In this document: positions 6,562-13,488 of the stretch, one piece after another | Layout: every line of letters begins with the position of its first letter | Position numbering within the stretch: the first letter of the stretch is position 1 | Assembly (NCBI GenBank): GCA_963548155.1 | Contig: CAUUTP010000002.1 | Coordinates: 14,375-78,374, forward strand | Source of the DNA: Eikenella sp963548155 | GTDB taxonomy: Bacteria; Pseudomonadota; Gammaproteobacteria; Burkholderiales; Neisseriaceae | Length of the DNA: 64,000 nucleotides | Direction of reading: 5' to 3' | Position numbers and translations under genes: made by a program | The notes under the pieces: model-generated | The model's database searches: none | Seen by the model: only the letters and a program-made list of their open reading frames with translations | Told to the model about the DNA's origin: nothing

Positions 6562-7491
6562 TTAAAAATGTTTCCACTCTAATCCTGATGTATCAAATTG
6601 GAACTGGCGGCGGCCTTCGTTGTAAAACTCAACTTCAACCATCATAGTCTTGGAGCTTCTCAATTGTTTCACAAACCCTGCTACGTTATTGGATAAGAAA
6701 ATAATATCCGCATGGCCGTTTTCAGCGCCGGTAAAATTAAAGGTTTGGATGCGGCCATTATCAAACTTGATGCTTGCCCTGCAACCAGAAAAACAAGGGA
6801 TCTGGCCTTTGCTGATGGAGAATATCACATCCTTGCCATATTTAGGGTCTTGTCTAAGCTGTATTGATAAACTGGAGCCGCCTGAATATGGAAAATCGAA
6901 ATCGACTGTATTGTTTGATTCAAGAACGGCGTAATACGTTGCCTGGTTGCGCATTTCATCTTGATCCTGACCATAGCGCCATTTTGACGGAGTTACAGGT
7001 GGAGTAGGATTTTCGACCTTATTTGTACCATCGGAACTGGGTTGATTCTGAGAAGTATTAGCTGCTACTTGGGCTGTAGGCGTTGTAGTTGTGGTATTTG
7101 CTCTATCCTGCGGTCCTATACAATTCCCTAAAATTCCAAGGCCAAAAAATGCAACAAGACCCCATGACAGTATTTTGCCCAACGTTAGCGGTTGCCTAAT
7201 TTTCGTCCCCCCTTTTGACTGCCGTTCTTGCCACCTTTGGCGCCGAATTTCTATATCTTGGGGCTCGTCAAATAAGGCTGTTTTCAGCATACGAACAAAT
7301 ACATCATTCTTCGCGATTAGAATTCGCCTCCCATCAAATAGATGGAGTTCTATCACGCCACCACTCTCTTCGTTGTACGACTCAACATCAATATAATAAA
7401 CTCTTCCCGCCTTTCTAAATGTAATACATACCTGATTAAAATCAGCTTTCCCCTTCGGGAAGTCTCCAGCCAGCACTTCTATTTTTGCCAT
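6562..7491 (-). CDS. Unknown single-pass membrane protein with C-terminal beta domain
   Basis: The 309-residue product (start at 7491, AAGGG upstream; an in-frame extension to 7539 lacks a ribosome site) has an N-terminal soluble domain, a membrane helix at about residues 106-125 (KILSWGLVAFFGLGILG), a linker rich in T, Q, N and P, and a C-terminal domain with alternating strands and a paired CFSGC motif. This outline suggests a periplasmic or surface-exposed domain. It is the last gene before tandem terminators. I do not recognise a named family. Confidence 0.6.
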   Translation of the reverse strand: MAKIEVLAGDFPKGKADFNQVCITFRKAGRVYYIDVESYNEESGGVIELHLFDGRRILIAKNDVFVRMLKTALFDEPQDIEIRRQRWQERQSKGGTKIRQPLTLGKILSWGLVAFFGLGILGNCIGPQDRANTTTTTPTAQVAANTSQNQPSSDGTNKVENPTPPVTPSKWRYGQDQDEMRNQATYYAVLESNNTVDFDFPYSGGSSLSIQLRQDPKYGKDVIFSISKGQIPCFSGCRASIKFDNGRIQTFNFTGAENGHADIIFLSNNVAGFVKQLRSSKTMMVEVEFYNEGRRQFQFDTSGLEWKHF

Positions 7492-7583
7492 GATTTGCCC
7501 TTGAATAATTGTTAATAAAAGTAAACGGGAGTATATCACTCCCGTTCGTATGATGGCTAATGCCGGACGTGGCCGATACGGTT

Positions 7584-7991
7584 TTACAGCCTCTCAAACA
7601 ACAGCTCGAAATCTTCCTCGGCCAGCTTACGGATTTCATCCAACCAGCACATCAAGCCGGCGTCGGTTTGGCTGTGAACAACTCTTTCCTCGTGAATGGC
7701 AAACGCCTGCTGTAGCCGCTCTTCGTAGTCTGCCTGGGATTTTGCGCCCATGCCGAACGATACCTTAATCATCTTTTGCATAGCCTGCGGGACTTTGCCC
7801 CATGCGGTCAAGCCAAGCCAAAAGGCATCTTCGCCGTATGGATATGCGGTTTTGCTCTCTTGCTGTTGTTCCAGTTGCGGCTCACCTTGGTAGCGGTGTT
7901 CGATGCTCAAACAATGCGAGCGGGCGCGAACATCACGATAACGGCGCTCGAAGGCCTGGGCGTAATCAATCATCAGCTCTAAATTGTTCAT
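7584..7991 (-). CDS. Hypothetical phage protein
   Basis: A 135-residue helical protein (MNNLELMIDYAQAFERRYRD at the start) with a GYEDAFWLGL-like central part and an acidic C-terminus. AGGAAAT precedes the start and the upstream stop is 1 bp away. Its place downstream of the RusA/YbcO block is where lambdoid phages carry late antiterminators, but no Q-like domain is recognisable. Confidence 0.55.
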   Translation of the reverse strand: MNNLELMIDYAQAFERRYRDVRARSHCLSIEHRYQGEPQLEQQQESKTAYPYGEDAFWLGLTAWGKVPQAMQKMIKVSFGMGAKSQADYEERLQQAFAIHEERVVHSQTDAGLMCWLDEIRKLAEEDFELLFERL

Positions 7992-7992
7992 G

Positions 7993-8148
7993 CTATTTCC
8001 TGTTCATCTGTTTTGATATTAGTTTCTTGATGCGGCGGCGTTTCATTACCCGATACCAGCGGCTTGCCCGGATTTTTGCCTTGCGCTGCCGTTGGGCTTC
8101 ACGGCGGGCTACTTCGTCAAATGTTGGGTCTCTGTAGGTTTGTGCCAT
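7993..8148 (-). CDS. Small highly basic phage protein
   Basis: 51 residues, from ATG 8148 (overlapping the YbcO-like stop as TAATG, with GGAGG upstream) to the stop at 7993. The C-terminal half is packed with arginine and lysine (WYRVMKRRRIKKLISKQ), suggesting nucleic-acid binding. Translational coupling with the upstream gene supports that it is expressed. Confidence 0.6.
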   Translation of the reverse strand: MAQTYRDPTFDEVARREAQRQRKAKIRASRWYRVMKRRRIKKLISKQMNRK

Positions 8149-8441
8149 TACGCCGCCTCCAGCAGCCCTTTATCGGCTAGGATTTGCTGTGTCCGCATTA
8201 CGCCTTCAGCAAAAGCCAAGCGGACGGTTTCCGCATCCAAATGGCGGGTGCGGCGGTCGATTTCGTCGTGGCAGGCACTACAGGCATACGCGCCCATAAA
8301 ATCGGGCGGCTTGATGCCCATGCCGCACGCACCGGCCATGCGGTAATGCGCCAGTACGGTTGTTTCAGGATTGCCATTACAGATGCCCGGTAGGCGGACT
8401 TGGCACTCTTGGCCGCGCGCGGATTTACGGATTTTGCTCAT
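8148..8441 (-). CDS. YbcO-like (DUF1364) nuclease
   Basis: The 97-residue protein matches the YbcO/DUF1364 family: RKSARGQECQVRLPGIC near the N-terminus, then LAHYR and CSACHDEIDRR, a cysteine/histidine arrangement of the HNH type with likely zinc ligands. E. coli YbcO is a prophage nuclease. It lies next to RusA and DUF1367 in the order found in lambdoid prophages (nin-like region). Confidence 0.85.
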   Translation of the reverse strand: MSKIRKSARGQECQVRLPGICNGNPETTVLAHYRMAGACGMGIKPPDFMGAYACSACHDEIDRRTRHLDAETVRLAFAEGVMRTQQILADKGLLEAA

Positions 8442-8748
8442 TTTTATCCTCCTTGCTAAACATCAGGCTTAAAGACAGCGCAATAACGAACGCCTGCACC
8501 GCCACCAGCACCGGCCAGCCGTAGAAAATACTGGCAATAGTGAATGCGGCATCAAACAGAACGCTGGGTTGGAAGCCTTTAGCCTTGGTTTCTTGTTGCA
8601 AATCTTTGGAAAACAGAAGCACGAGCAAGGCGGCAACGTTGAGCACCCAAAGGAAGTAATGCACCGATTCGTGGGCGGTCTGATTGAAGTGGGCGGCAAC
8701 CAGCCACAGACTGATTGTGCCGCCGGTAATCCAATTGATTTTTTTCAT
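8425..8748 (-). CDS. Small integral membrane phage protein
   Basis: 107 residues with hydrophobic segments at about 8-22, 30-46, 62-77 and 79-96, so three to four membrane helices, and a short charged tail. It overlaps the YbcO-like gene by 17 bp and the DUF1367 gene by 4 bp, so it is tightly coupled. Unusual inside a nin-like recombination block; function unknown. Confidence 0.6.
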   Translation of the reverse strand: MKKINWITGGTISLWLVAAHFNQTAHESVHYFLWVLNVAALLVLLFSKDLQQETKAKGFQPSVLFDAAFTIASIFYGWPVLVAVQAFVIALSLSLMFSKEDKNEQNP

Positions 8749-9356
8749 CTTCCAAACTCCATCATTTTTTGTACTGCCGCCTGTTGGGCGGATTCTTCAC
8801 TATCAAACACGGCGGCCAGCATCATGTTCCAGGCTACCTGAAAACAGTTTTGGTAAAAGGCGTTGAACTCTTCCTGGCTCATGCTGGCAAAGCTGATGCT
8901 CTTGGCTTCTTTACGAACGCCCCACGGGGTTTCGTAAACATCGTAGTATCCGGCCTGAATGGTTAGCTCTTTGCGGAACGCTTCTAGGCTCAGGGCGGCA
9001 GCCCCGTATTTGTCGGCTCGTTTCTCGGCCAGCCGCCGCAGGGAGTCTTCGGCATAGCCAAGCAGCACGCTCTCATCCGCGCCGGATTGGCGGCACAGGT
9101 CGCGAATAACCCAATTCACGGTATCGCGCTCTGCCTTCCCCGTCAGGCCGCCGGTCGGTTGCCAGTATTCATAGGCCAATGGTAGCAGCCCGCCGAAAAA
9201 CAGTTTGTGGTGCTGGTAGCTGCGGTCTGAACCGCGTTTGATTTCCACCTTGTACGGCTTCCCGGCTTTCAGGCTGCCTAGGATTTCGGCATCGTAGGCG
9301 GTGCAGGGGATAAACGTGCCATCGGTGGTTTTGACAATGCTGGCGGCGATTGGCAT
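8745..9356 (-). CDS. DUF1367-family phage protein
   Basis: The 203-residue protein carries the DUF1367 hallmark: KRGSDRSYQHHKLFFGGL followed by AYEYWQPTGG (about residues 40-70). Members sit beside RusA/NinB genes in lambdoid prophages and are thought to act in recombination; no activity is established. Start 9356 is chosen over 9377 for its GGAGG site. An eikDUS (8831-8842) lies inside the coding region. Confidence 0.8.
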   Translation of the reverse strand: MPIAASIVKTTDGTFIPCTAYDAEILGSLKAGKPYKVEIKRGSDRSYQHHKLFFGGLLPLAYEYWQPTGGLTGKAERDTVNWVIRDLCRQSGADESVLLGYAEDSLRRLAEKRADKYGAAALSLEAFRKELTIQAGYYDVYETPWGVRKEAKSISFASMSQEEFNAFYQNCFQVAWNMMLAAVFDSEESAQQAAVQKMMEFGR

Positions 9357-9357
9357 T

Positions 9358-9882
9358 TCAGGCTGCCTCCGCTTCATTGGCGGCAGAAGACTGCTGCGCC
9401 GTAATAGCTGCTGTCTTATCCCGACTTACCCACACTATAACGCACGGCGATTCTTCTTTATCGGCGTAGCGCTTGAGGACGGTTAGCGTGGTGATCCGGC
9501 TGTCATCGTGGTAGGCGATACCATTGAGGGCATCGCAAATCAGCTTCGCCACATTGTCGGCATCGGGTTTGGCGGTGGGATATATCTCACCGCTCCATGC
9601 AGCCTGCCGTTTTTTCTTGCTCCAGCTTTGCGGCACGGCAAACCGGGCGATAATGCCGACCTGCAACGGGGCATCGGCATCAGGCTTCAGCCAACGCTGG
9701 ATAAGGGCGGCTCTCATGGCGGCTGCCTTGACCTCGTTTTCATAATCGCGGGTGGCTTTCGGCGTGAATGCCCTGCCGGACTTAGTGAAGCGGGGACGGC
9801 CTTTGCCTTTCGGCTCGCCGTTGATGCGGATAATCAGGTGCTCCCGTTCGTAACGCTCTAAAAATTCATCAATGGATTCCAT
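9358..9882 (-). CDS. rusA: RusA-family Holliday-junction resolvase
   Basis: The 174-residue product shows the RusA fold signature: GEPKGKGRPRFTK near residues 22-34, then KPDADNVAKLICDALNG and YHDDSRI, containing the conserved aspartates that bind Mg2+ at the active site. RusA enzymes cut Holliday junctions made during phage recombination and replication. Its stop codon lies inside a Kingella-type uptake sequence (9357-9368). It belongs to the replication operon started at the cro promoter. Confidence 0.92.
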   Translation of the reverse strand: MESIDEFLERYEREHLIIRINGEPKGKGRPRFTKSGRAFTPKATRDYENEVKAAAMRAALIQRWLKPDADAPLQVGIIARFAVPQSWSKKKRQAAWSGEIYPTAKPDADNVAKLICDALNGIAYHDDSRITTLTVLKRYADKEESPCVIVWVSRDKTAAITAQQSSAANEAEAA

Positions 9883-9897
9883 GTTGTTTCCCTTCTT

Positions 9898-10203
9898 TTA
9901 TTTACCTACCTCACAGCACAGCCGGTCTTGGATAAATTCGACGATTTCGTCTTGCACGCTTTGATACCCGTAGCAGCCATATACAAGCAGTCGGCAATAC
10001 AGCTTCCCCCTGCGGTTGATGACGGCTACCGGATGGCCTTTTTCACGCTTGATGTGCCAGGTAAATTCCCCGTAGCTGTTCACGGTGCGTAGGTTGTTGA
10101 AGCGCGGGTAGCCTGCTGCATTGGTTTCGGAGGCGGGTAAGCGGCGGTCGGGGTTCAGCTTCGCGGCTGCTGACAGCGCCAATGCAATCAGTGTTTTTCT
10201 CAT
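9898..10203 (-). CDS. Hypothetical phage protein
   Basis: 101 residues, start at 10203 with GGAAA upstream (an extension to 10239 overlaps the neighbour). A short hydrophobic N-terminus is followed by a domain reading VNSYGEFTWHIKREKGHPVAVINRRGKL, with paired cysteines near the end. No family recognised. Confidence 0.5.
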   Translation of the reverse strand: MRKTLIALALSAAAKLNPDRRLPASETNAAGYPRFNNLRTVNSYGEFTWHIKREKGHPVAVINRRGKLYCRLLVYGCYGYQSVQDEIVEFIQDRLCCEVGK

Positions 10204-10204
10204 T

Positions 10205-10435
10205 TCAATTTCCTTTCCTGTTTCGTTCAAACCACTCAATCCGTCTCTTCACATCCGCTTCCGGCAGCGCCTCGAATTGCCCGTTGTGGCATTCATGCCG
10301 TGCCGGATAGGCGCGGTACGTTTCGCCGTGTTCACAAGCCGCCAGCCCGTGTGCAATCAGCCATCCCGGCCTTCGGTTGCCGTCATGGCCGATTACGCTG
10401 AATTGCCAATGGCGGCAGGATAGGCAGTTGTCCAT
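10205..10435 (-). CDS. Small cysteine-rich phage protein
   Basis: 76 residues containing CLSCRHW, AACEHGE and ARHECHNG, a spacing of cysteines and histidines that could bind zinc. It starts at 10435, immediately after the helicase-loader candidate (1-bp gap). Similar small metal-binding proteins are common in phage replication operons. Function unknown. Confidence 0.55.
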   Translation of the reverse strand: MDNCLSCRHWQFSVIGHDGNRRPGWLIAHGLAACEHGETYRAYPARHECHNGQFEALPEADVKRRIEWFERNRKGN

Positions 10436-10436
10436 A

Positions 10437-11102
10437 TCACGCCTCCATCGTCAGCCGCTCGAGCAGCGCGGCAATCTGCGGGCGGAACGGGTTGCCGTCC
10501 GGCAGGGCAGGCAGCGGCTCGCCGGTTTTCAGCAAATGCCTTTCTGCCGCCGCTTCGGAAGGCAGGCAGGTCAAAGCCTGTTCCGCAGTCAGGCGGCCTT
10601 TGCGCACCGCATCCATGATGGCGGTAGCTTGATGTTCGCGGTTGTAGCCACGGCTCACAAACCATTCCACCTTGCCCCCGCTGGCCACCACATCAGCAGC
10701 AAGCCGGGCATAGCTGTCGCGGAAAGCCATACGCGCACCGGTTTTGTCTCCGGCGGCAAACAGTTCCCATGCCCCGTTACCCGCCGCCGTCATGGCGATT
10801 TCCGGCACAATCACGGTCAATTCTTCATTGCGCCAGCCTTCGGCTAGCATCCCGAATGCTTCATCGGCAGACGGCAGTCCGGTATCGATACGCTCCAAAA
10901 TCGCCGCCAAACTCAAACGCCCGGTCAGTTCTCGGCGGCAGCGGTTGAGTGCGGACAGCACGGCTGCCGTGTCGTAGGTTTGCAAGTCATCCACCATCAC
11001 ATCCACAGCCGCCGCGCTCAAAGCGGTGCCGGTCAGTTCGGCGGTTACAGCCAGCGCCCGTTTCAGTTCGGCGCGTTTGGCCAGAAATTCCTGTTGGTTC
11101 AT
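10437..11102 (-). CDS. Phage replication protein, helicase-loader candidate
   Basis: The 221-residue helical protein starts at 11102 (GGGAG upstream), overlapping the initiator stop as ATGA. It directly follows the initiator gene, the position of lambda P or DnaC-like loaders. The N-terminal half has LAVTAELTGTALSAAAVDVM and the middle carries a conserved-looking YNREHQATAIMDAVRKG. I see no Walker motif, so a P-like (non-ATPase) loader is likelier than a DnaC type. The role is inferred from gene order. Confidence 0.5.
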   Translation of the reverse strand: MNQQEFLAKRAELKRALAVTAELTGTALSAAAVDVMVDDLQTYDTAAVLSALNRCRRELTGRLSLAAILERIDTGLPSADEAFGMLAEGWRNEELTVIVPEIAMTAAGNGAWELFAAGDKTGARMAFRDSYARLAADVVASGGKVEWFVSRGYNREHQATAIMDAVRKGRLTAEQALTCLPSEAAAERHLLKTGEPLPALPDGNPFRPQIAALLERLTMEA

Positions 11103-12067
11103 GCTGCTGCTCCCTGCTGTTTGCGCTGATAACGTTCCCATGCTTCCAGGTCATCGGATTGCATAACCGCATCCAAGTTGCCTTGCGTGCGTTCGGCCTG
11201 CTGCGCTTTGGCTTGGGTCATCTGTTCGCCGCGCTGCATATCGGTCAGCACCTGCTGGTAAGCCCGAAGCAGGCAGCCGATTTCGTGGCGGGATTGCACA
11301 AACCAGCGGTTATTGTGGGAAACGAAGTAGGCCGCCAGATGCGGGGCAATCTCCCTGCCAACGAAGCGCACCAGTTGCGCAGTCTGCCCGCGTGTTTTGG
11401 CATTCGAGGCAGGCAATACCCCGTAACGTTCGCGGTAAGCCCTAGCGTAGGCTTGCCAAGTTGCCACGTTGTCCGGGTCGGCTTGTTTTTTTGGTTTTGC
11501 AAGCTTGGCGGTTTTGATTTCGGCCAGCTGAAATTCAGGCTCGGCAGCGGCGGGGGAATCCCCGTCGCCATCCTGTAGAAAGTCTATGGGTAAGTCTTTG
11601 TGGAAAGTCTCTGGTAATTGTGGGTTCAAATTTGAACTCCCTGCGTTCACGGATGAATCCATAGAGTTCACGGATGAATCTTCGGCGTTCAAATTTGAAT
11701 CTTCGTGGTTCACGGATGAATCTTCGGCAGCCTCGGCGGAGAAATCCAAAATCGGCGAAGCGTAGTTCACGCGATACCATTTGGTGTTATCCAACCCGTG
11801 CCGGTTGTATTCGTCGGTCGTTACCAGTACGCCCATCTTCTCCAGCTTGCGAACAATGCGCCCTATCTGCTGTTTCTCCATAAACGGGAAATGCTCCAGC
11901 CATTGTTCGTAGGTGTTGTACACCCACGCTTTGCCGTCGCGGATGTTTTTGGATTTCTCGCACAGCCAATGAATCTGTTGCAGGAAGTGCGCCTCATACA
12001 GCCCGATGCGTGCCGCCAGCTTGGGCGATACCATCAGGGGATAATCGTGTATCAACAAACTGCTCAT
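11099..12067 (-). CDS. Phage replication initiator (O-like)
   Basis: 322 residues. The N-terminal 90 residues form a winged-helix-like domain (LMVSPKLAARIGLYEAHFLQ, YEQWLEHFPFMEKQQIGRIV). A linker of five 7-residue repeats follows (EDSSVNH, EDSNLNA, EDSSVNS and variants, about residues 114-148), and then a C-terminal helical domain likely to contact the helicase or loader. The linker repeats are encoded by 21-bp DNA iterons, so the origin lies inside the gene as in lambda O. The start overlaps the upstream micro-ORF (ATGA). Confidence 0.75.
   Translation of the reverse strand: MSSLLIHDYPLMVSPKLAARIGLYEAHFLQQIHWLCEKSKNIRDGKAWVYNTYEQWLEHFPFMEKQQIGRIVRKLEKMGVLVTTDEYNRHGLDNTKWYRVNYASPILDFSAEAAEDSSVNHEDSNLNAEDSSVNSMDSSVNAGSSNLNPQLPETFHKDLPIDFLQDGDGDSPAAAEPEFQLAEIKTAKLAKPKKQADPDNVATWQAYARAYRERYGVLPASNAKTRGQTAQLVRFVGREIAPHLAAYFVSHNNRWFVQSRHEIGCLLRAYQQVLTDMQRGEQMTQAKAQQAERTQGNLDAVMQSDDLEAWERYQRKQQGAAA
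11624..11728. other. Probable phage replication origin: five 21-bp iterons
   Basis: Five direct repeats of exactly 21 bp start at 11624, 11645, 11666, 11687 and 11708. Three carry GTTCACGGATGAATC and two GTTCAAATTTGAA(C/T), the latter containing a perfect 14-bp palindrome in the first copy. They are flanked on the low-coordinate side by an AT-richer stretch (about 11,580-11,622). Iterons inside the initiator gene followed by an AT-rich segment is the lambda origin layout. Confidence 0.7.
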
Positions 12068-12162
12068 TTCCTGTTCCTCACTACCGCCATCATTCGGCGC
12101 TCACAAAATTCAGTTAAATCCAACGCACGGGCAAACGCCCAATTCCAAAACCATTCACGCAT
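12064..12162 (-). CDS. 32-residue small phage protein
   Basis: ATG at 12162 follows GGAGG and overlaps the stop of the HTH gene by 8 bp; the stop overlaps the initiator start as ATGA. It encodes MREWFWNWAFARALDLTEFC and a basic tail, aromatic-rich at the N-terminus. The double coupling and strong ribosome site indicate real translation. Function unknown. Confidence 0.55.
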   Translation of the reverse strand: MREWFWNWAFARALDLTEFCERRMMAVVRNRK

Positions 12163-12379
12163 GGCTTGCCTCCAATAGTCGGTAACTGGCGTATTTCTTG
12201 CCCGTTCTTTGGTCATGCACCATCTCGCGGTGGATAACGTGGCCGGCCTGCGATAAGTCATAAATCCGCGCACCCAAGCGCATACAGCCGAACAGGTTCA
12301 GTGCTTCCAGCGGCGTGATGCTGTTGCCTTGGCGCATGTATTCCAAAATCTGATTGCTTTGTGTTGTTTTATTTGTCAT
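12155..12379 (-). CDS. Helix-turn-helix phage protein
   Basis: The 74-residue protein matches a small winged-helix family: QILEYMRQGNSITPLEALNLFG, then ARIYDLSQAGHVIHREMV with a beta hairpin. Such proteins are found between cro and the replication genes of many prophages. AGGAGGC precedes the start. It probably binds DNA; target unknown. Confidence 0.75.
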   Translation of the reverse strand: MTNKTTQSNQILEYMRQGNSITPLEALNLFGCMRLGARIYDLSQAGHVIHREMVHDQRTGKKYASYRLLEASHA

Positions 12380-12414
12380 AATTAAGCCTCCTTATATTCT
12401 GTTAATATTCCTTT

Positions 12415-12442
12415 GCCCGCCAGCTTCGGCGGGCTTTCTTTT
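12415..12442 (+). terminator. Rightward rho-independent terminator between leftward genes
   Basis: Arms GCCCGCC (12415-12421) and GGCGGGC (12428-12434) with loop AGCTTC and a TTTCTTTT tail on the plus strand only. No rightward gene is seen upstream, so it may stop antisense transcription. A similar tail sequence follows the hairpin at 16,130. Confidence 0.6.
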
Positions 12443-12533
12443 GCCCGTCTGTCCGGGCTGCCAAGCGTCTGTCCGCTTTGTCTGCCGTGGTAAAATGGCT
12501 GTTCCCCAACAACCGACCACGAAAGGTAAAATC

Positions 12534-12716
12534 ATGTCCCGCCTTACTCATTTGGAATCTCTCCAACTCGCCGCTACTTTGCTGTCCGGCAGAGAAGCCC
12601 ATGAAACGCTAAATAAACAGGTTGAATATCTGTTCAATGTAGCCGAAAAAATCCTAGAAGAAGACGGCAGGCGCAATCCGCCAGGATCTGTCGGGATTAG
12701 GACGTTCAATCTATAG
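12534..12716 (+). CDS. Possible rightward small phage gene
   Basis: A 60-residue helical product (MSRLTHLESLQLAATLLSG at the start) with GAAAGG 7 nt before the ATG at 12534. It is the only plus-strand gene within the leftward replication operon and converges with the next gene with an 11-bp overlap. An upstream in-frame ATG at 12495 is an alternative. A TAAAAT hexamer at 12491-12496 could be a -10. No family recognised. Confidence 0.45.
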   Translation: MSRLTHLESLQLAATLLSGREAHETLNKQVEYLFNVAEKILEEDGRRNPPGSVGIRTFNL

Positions 12717-12918
12717 TCGGCAGCGCATTAATTCGGCGCAGCTCGTTCTCAAGCTCTTTAACGGTTGCGCCGAGGCAACCGGGACAAGTGTCCATTTCCC
12801 GAGCAAGATGCCTAGCCACAAATTTCAGATCCTCTTTGTCGCCTTTGGATAATCCGGCAGCATCTTGGATATCCGCTTTCACTTTCAACACCACTTCAAG
12901 TTCCAGTTTTTCTTTCAT
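12706..12918 (-). CDS. Hypothetical phage protein
   Basis: 70 residues, helical and charged, with a CPGCL cysteine pair at about residues 45-49. The start at 12918 follows AAAGGAAAGAAG. It lies in the early operon behind the cro-like and ribbon-helix-helix genes. No family recognised. Confidence 0.5.
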   Translation of the reverse strand: MKEKLELEVVLKVKADIQDAAGLSKGDKEDLKFVARHLAREMDTCPGCLGATVKELENELRRINALPTID

Positions 12919-12952
12919 CTTCTTTCCTTTCTCAAAAATATTTGCGCCCCTA

Positions 12953-13144
12953 TTAGTCCCTAACTGTCTCTGTTAGTAAGTCTTTTATGGAGCTAACATG
13001 TCCATACGCGTGGCCATCCAGCACATAGCGGATATAAGCGCTGAGTGAAGTGAAGCCGTTAAGGGCAGCCAGCGTTTTCAGGTCGTCTTTCATTGCTTGA
13101 GGGATATGGAGCTTGACCTCTTCAGTGCATTTCTCACGCTTCAT
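12953..13144 (-). CDS. Putative ribbon-helix-helix DNA-binding protein
   Basis: 63 residues with a strand EVKLHIPQAMKDDLKTLAAL followed by GFTSLSAYIRYVL, resembling an Arc/MetJ ribbon-helix-helix fold. It overlaps the cro-like gene by 11 bp. Perhaps a second early regulator (CII-like role); this is inferred from fold and position. Confidence 0.55.
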   Translation of the reverse strand: MKREKCTEEVKLHIPQAMKDDLKTLAALNGFTSLSAYIRYVLDGHAYGHVSSIKDLLTETVRD

Positions 13145-13373
13145 AACGTTGCTCCACTAACTCCGGCCAAATTTCGTGCCAGTCGTCAGGGCGCATTTCT
13201 TGGCGGGTTACTTTGTGGTTGGTTAAACGCTCAATAATGACGCAGCGTTTAGGTGGGATTGGGCGAATATTTTTGCGCCACTCGCTTGCTGTTGGCGGCT
13301 TCACGCCGATTGCCAAAGCAAAGGCATTTAGTCCGCCAAGCTGTGTGATTGCGCGCTCAATTGGTGTAGTCAT
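13134..13373 (-). CDS. Cro-like repressor, YdaS type
   Basis: The 79-residue protein has a YdaS/Cro-type helix-turn-helix: QLGGLNAFALAIGVKPPTAS and EWRKNIRPIPPKRCVIIERLT, then DDWHEIWPEL. It is divergent from the S24 repressor and transcribed from the promoter at 13,401-13,429, which carries two operators. It would compete for the same sites and commit the phage to lytic growth. GAGG precedes the ATG. Confidence 0.8.
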   Translation of the reverse strand: MTTPIERAITQLGGLNAFALAIGVKPPTASEWRKNIRPIPPKRCVIIERLTNHKVTRQEMRPDDWHEIWPELVEQRYEA

Positions 13374-13400
13374 TTAGTTACCTCTTTATCTCATGCCGTA

Positions 13401-13429
13401 ATATTAAGGTATTACCTAATAATATGCAA
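13401..13429 (-). promoter_or_regulatory. Leftward cro/replication promoter
   Basis: Minus-strand TTGCAT (plus 13424-13429) and TAATAT (plus 13401-13406) are separated by 17 bp. Operators at 13,405-13,419 and 13,427-13,441 cover the -10 and -35, the same geometry as at the other leftward promoter. Confidence 0.75.
13405..13419. promoter_or_regulatory. Repressor operator OR-a
   Basis: TAAGGTATTACCTAA, a near-perfect 15-bp palindrome overlapping the -10 of the cro promoter. Confidence 0.75.
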
Positions 13430-13441
13430 GGTATTGCCTAA
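13427..13441. promoter_or_regulatory. Repressor operator OR-b
   Basis: CAAGGTATTGCCTAA, placed 22 bp from OR-a. It overlaps the -35 of the leftward cro promoter and also the -35 (TTGCCT, 13434-13439) of the rightward repressor promoter. Confidence 0.75.
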
Positions 13442-13463
13442 TTATTATCGCTTTAAATATGAT
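13434..13463 (+). promoter_or_regulatory. Repressor promoter
   Basis: TTGCCT (13434-13439) and TATGAT (13458-13463) are 18 bp apart. Operator OR-c begins at the -10 edge and would cover the start of transcription, giving autorepression. Confidence 0.6.
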
Positions 13464-13477
13464 TAGGCAACGCCTAA
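13463..13477. promoter_or_regulatory. Repressor operator OR-c
   Basis: TTAGGCAACGCCTAA, a perfect palindrome around a central base, lying between the repressor -10 and its ribosome site (AAGGA, 13477-13481). Confidence 0.75.
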
Positions 13478-13488
13478 AAGGATTTAAA

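Noticed and set aside
7584..7991. Late antiterminator Q by position
   Set aside because: The position is suggestive but I could not see a zinc finger or other Q-family feature, so the gene is left as hypothetical.
12064..12273. 69-codon version of the small gene before the initiator
   Set aside because: The upstream half overlaps the HTH gene and has no ribosome site; the ATG at 12162 with GGAGG is preferred.
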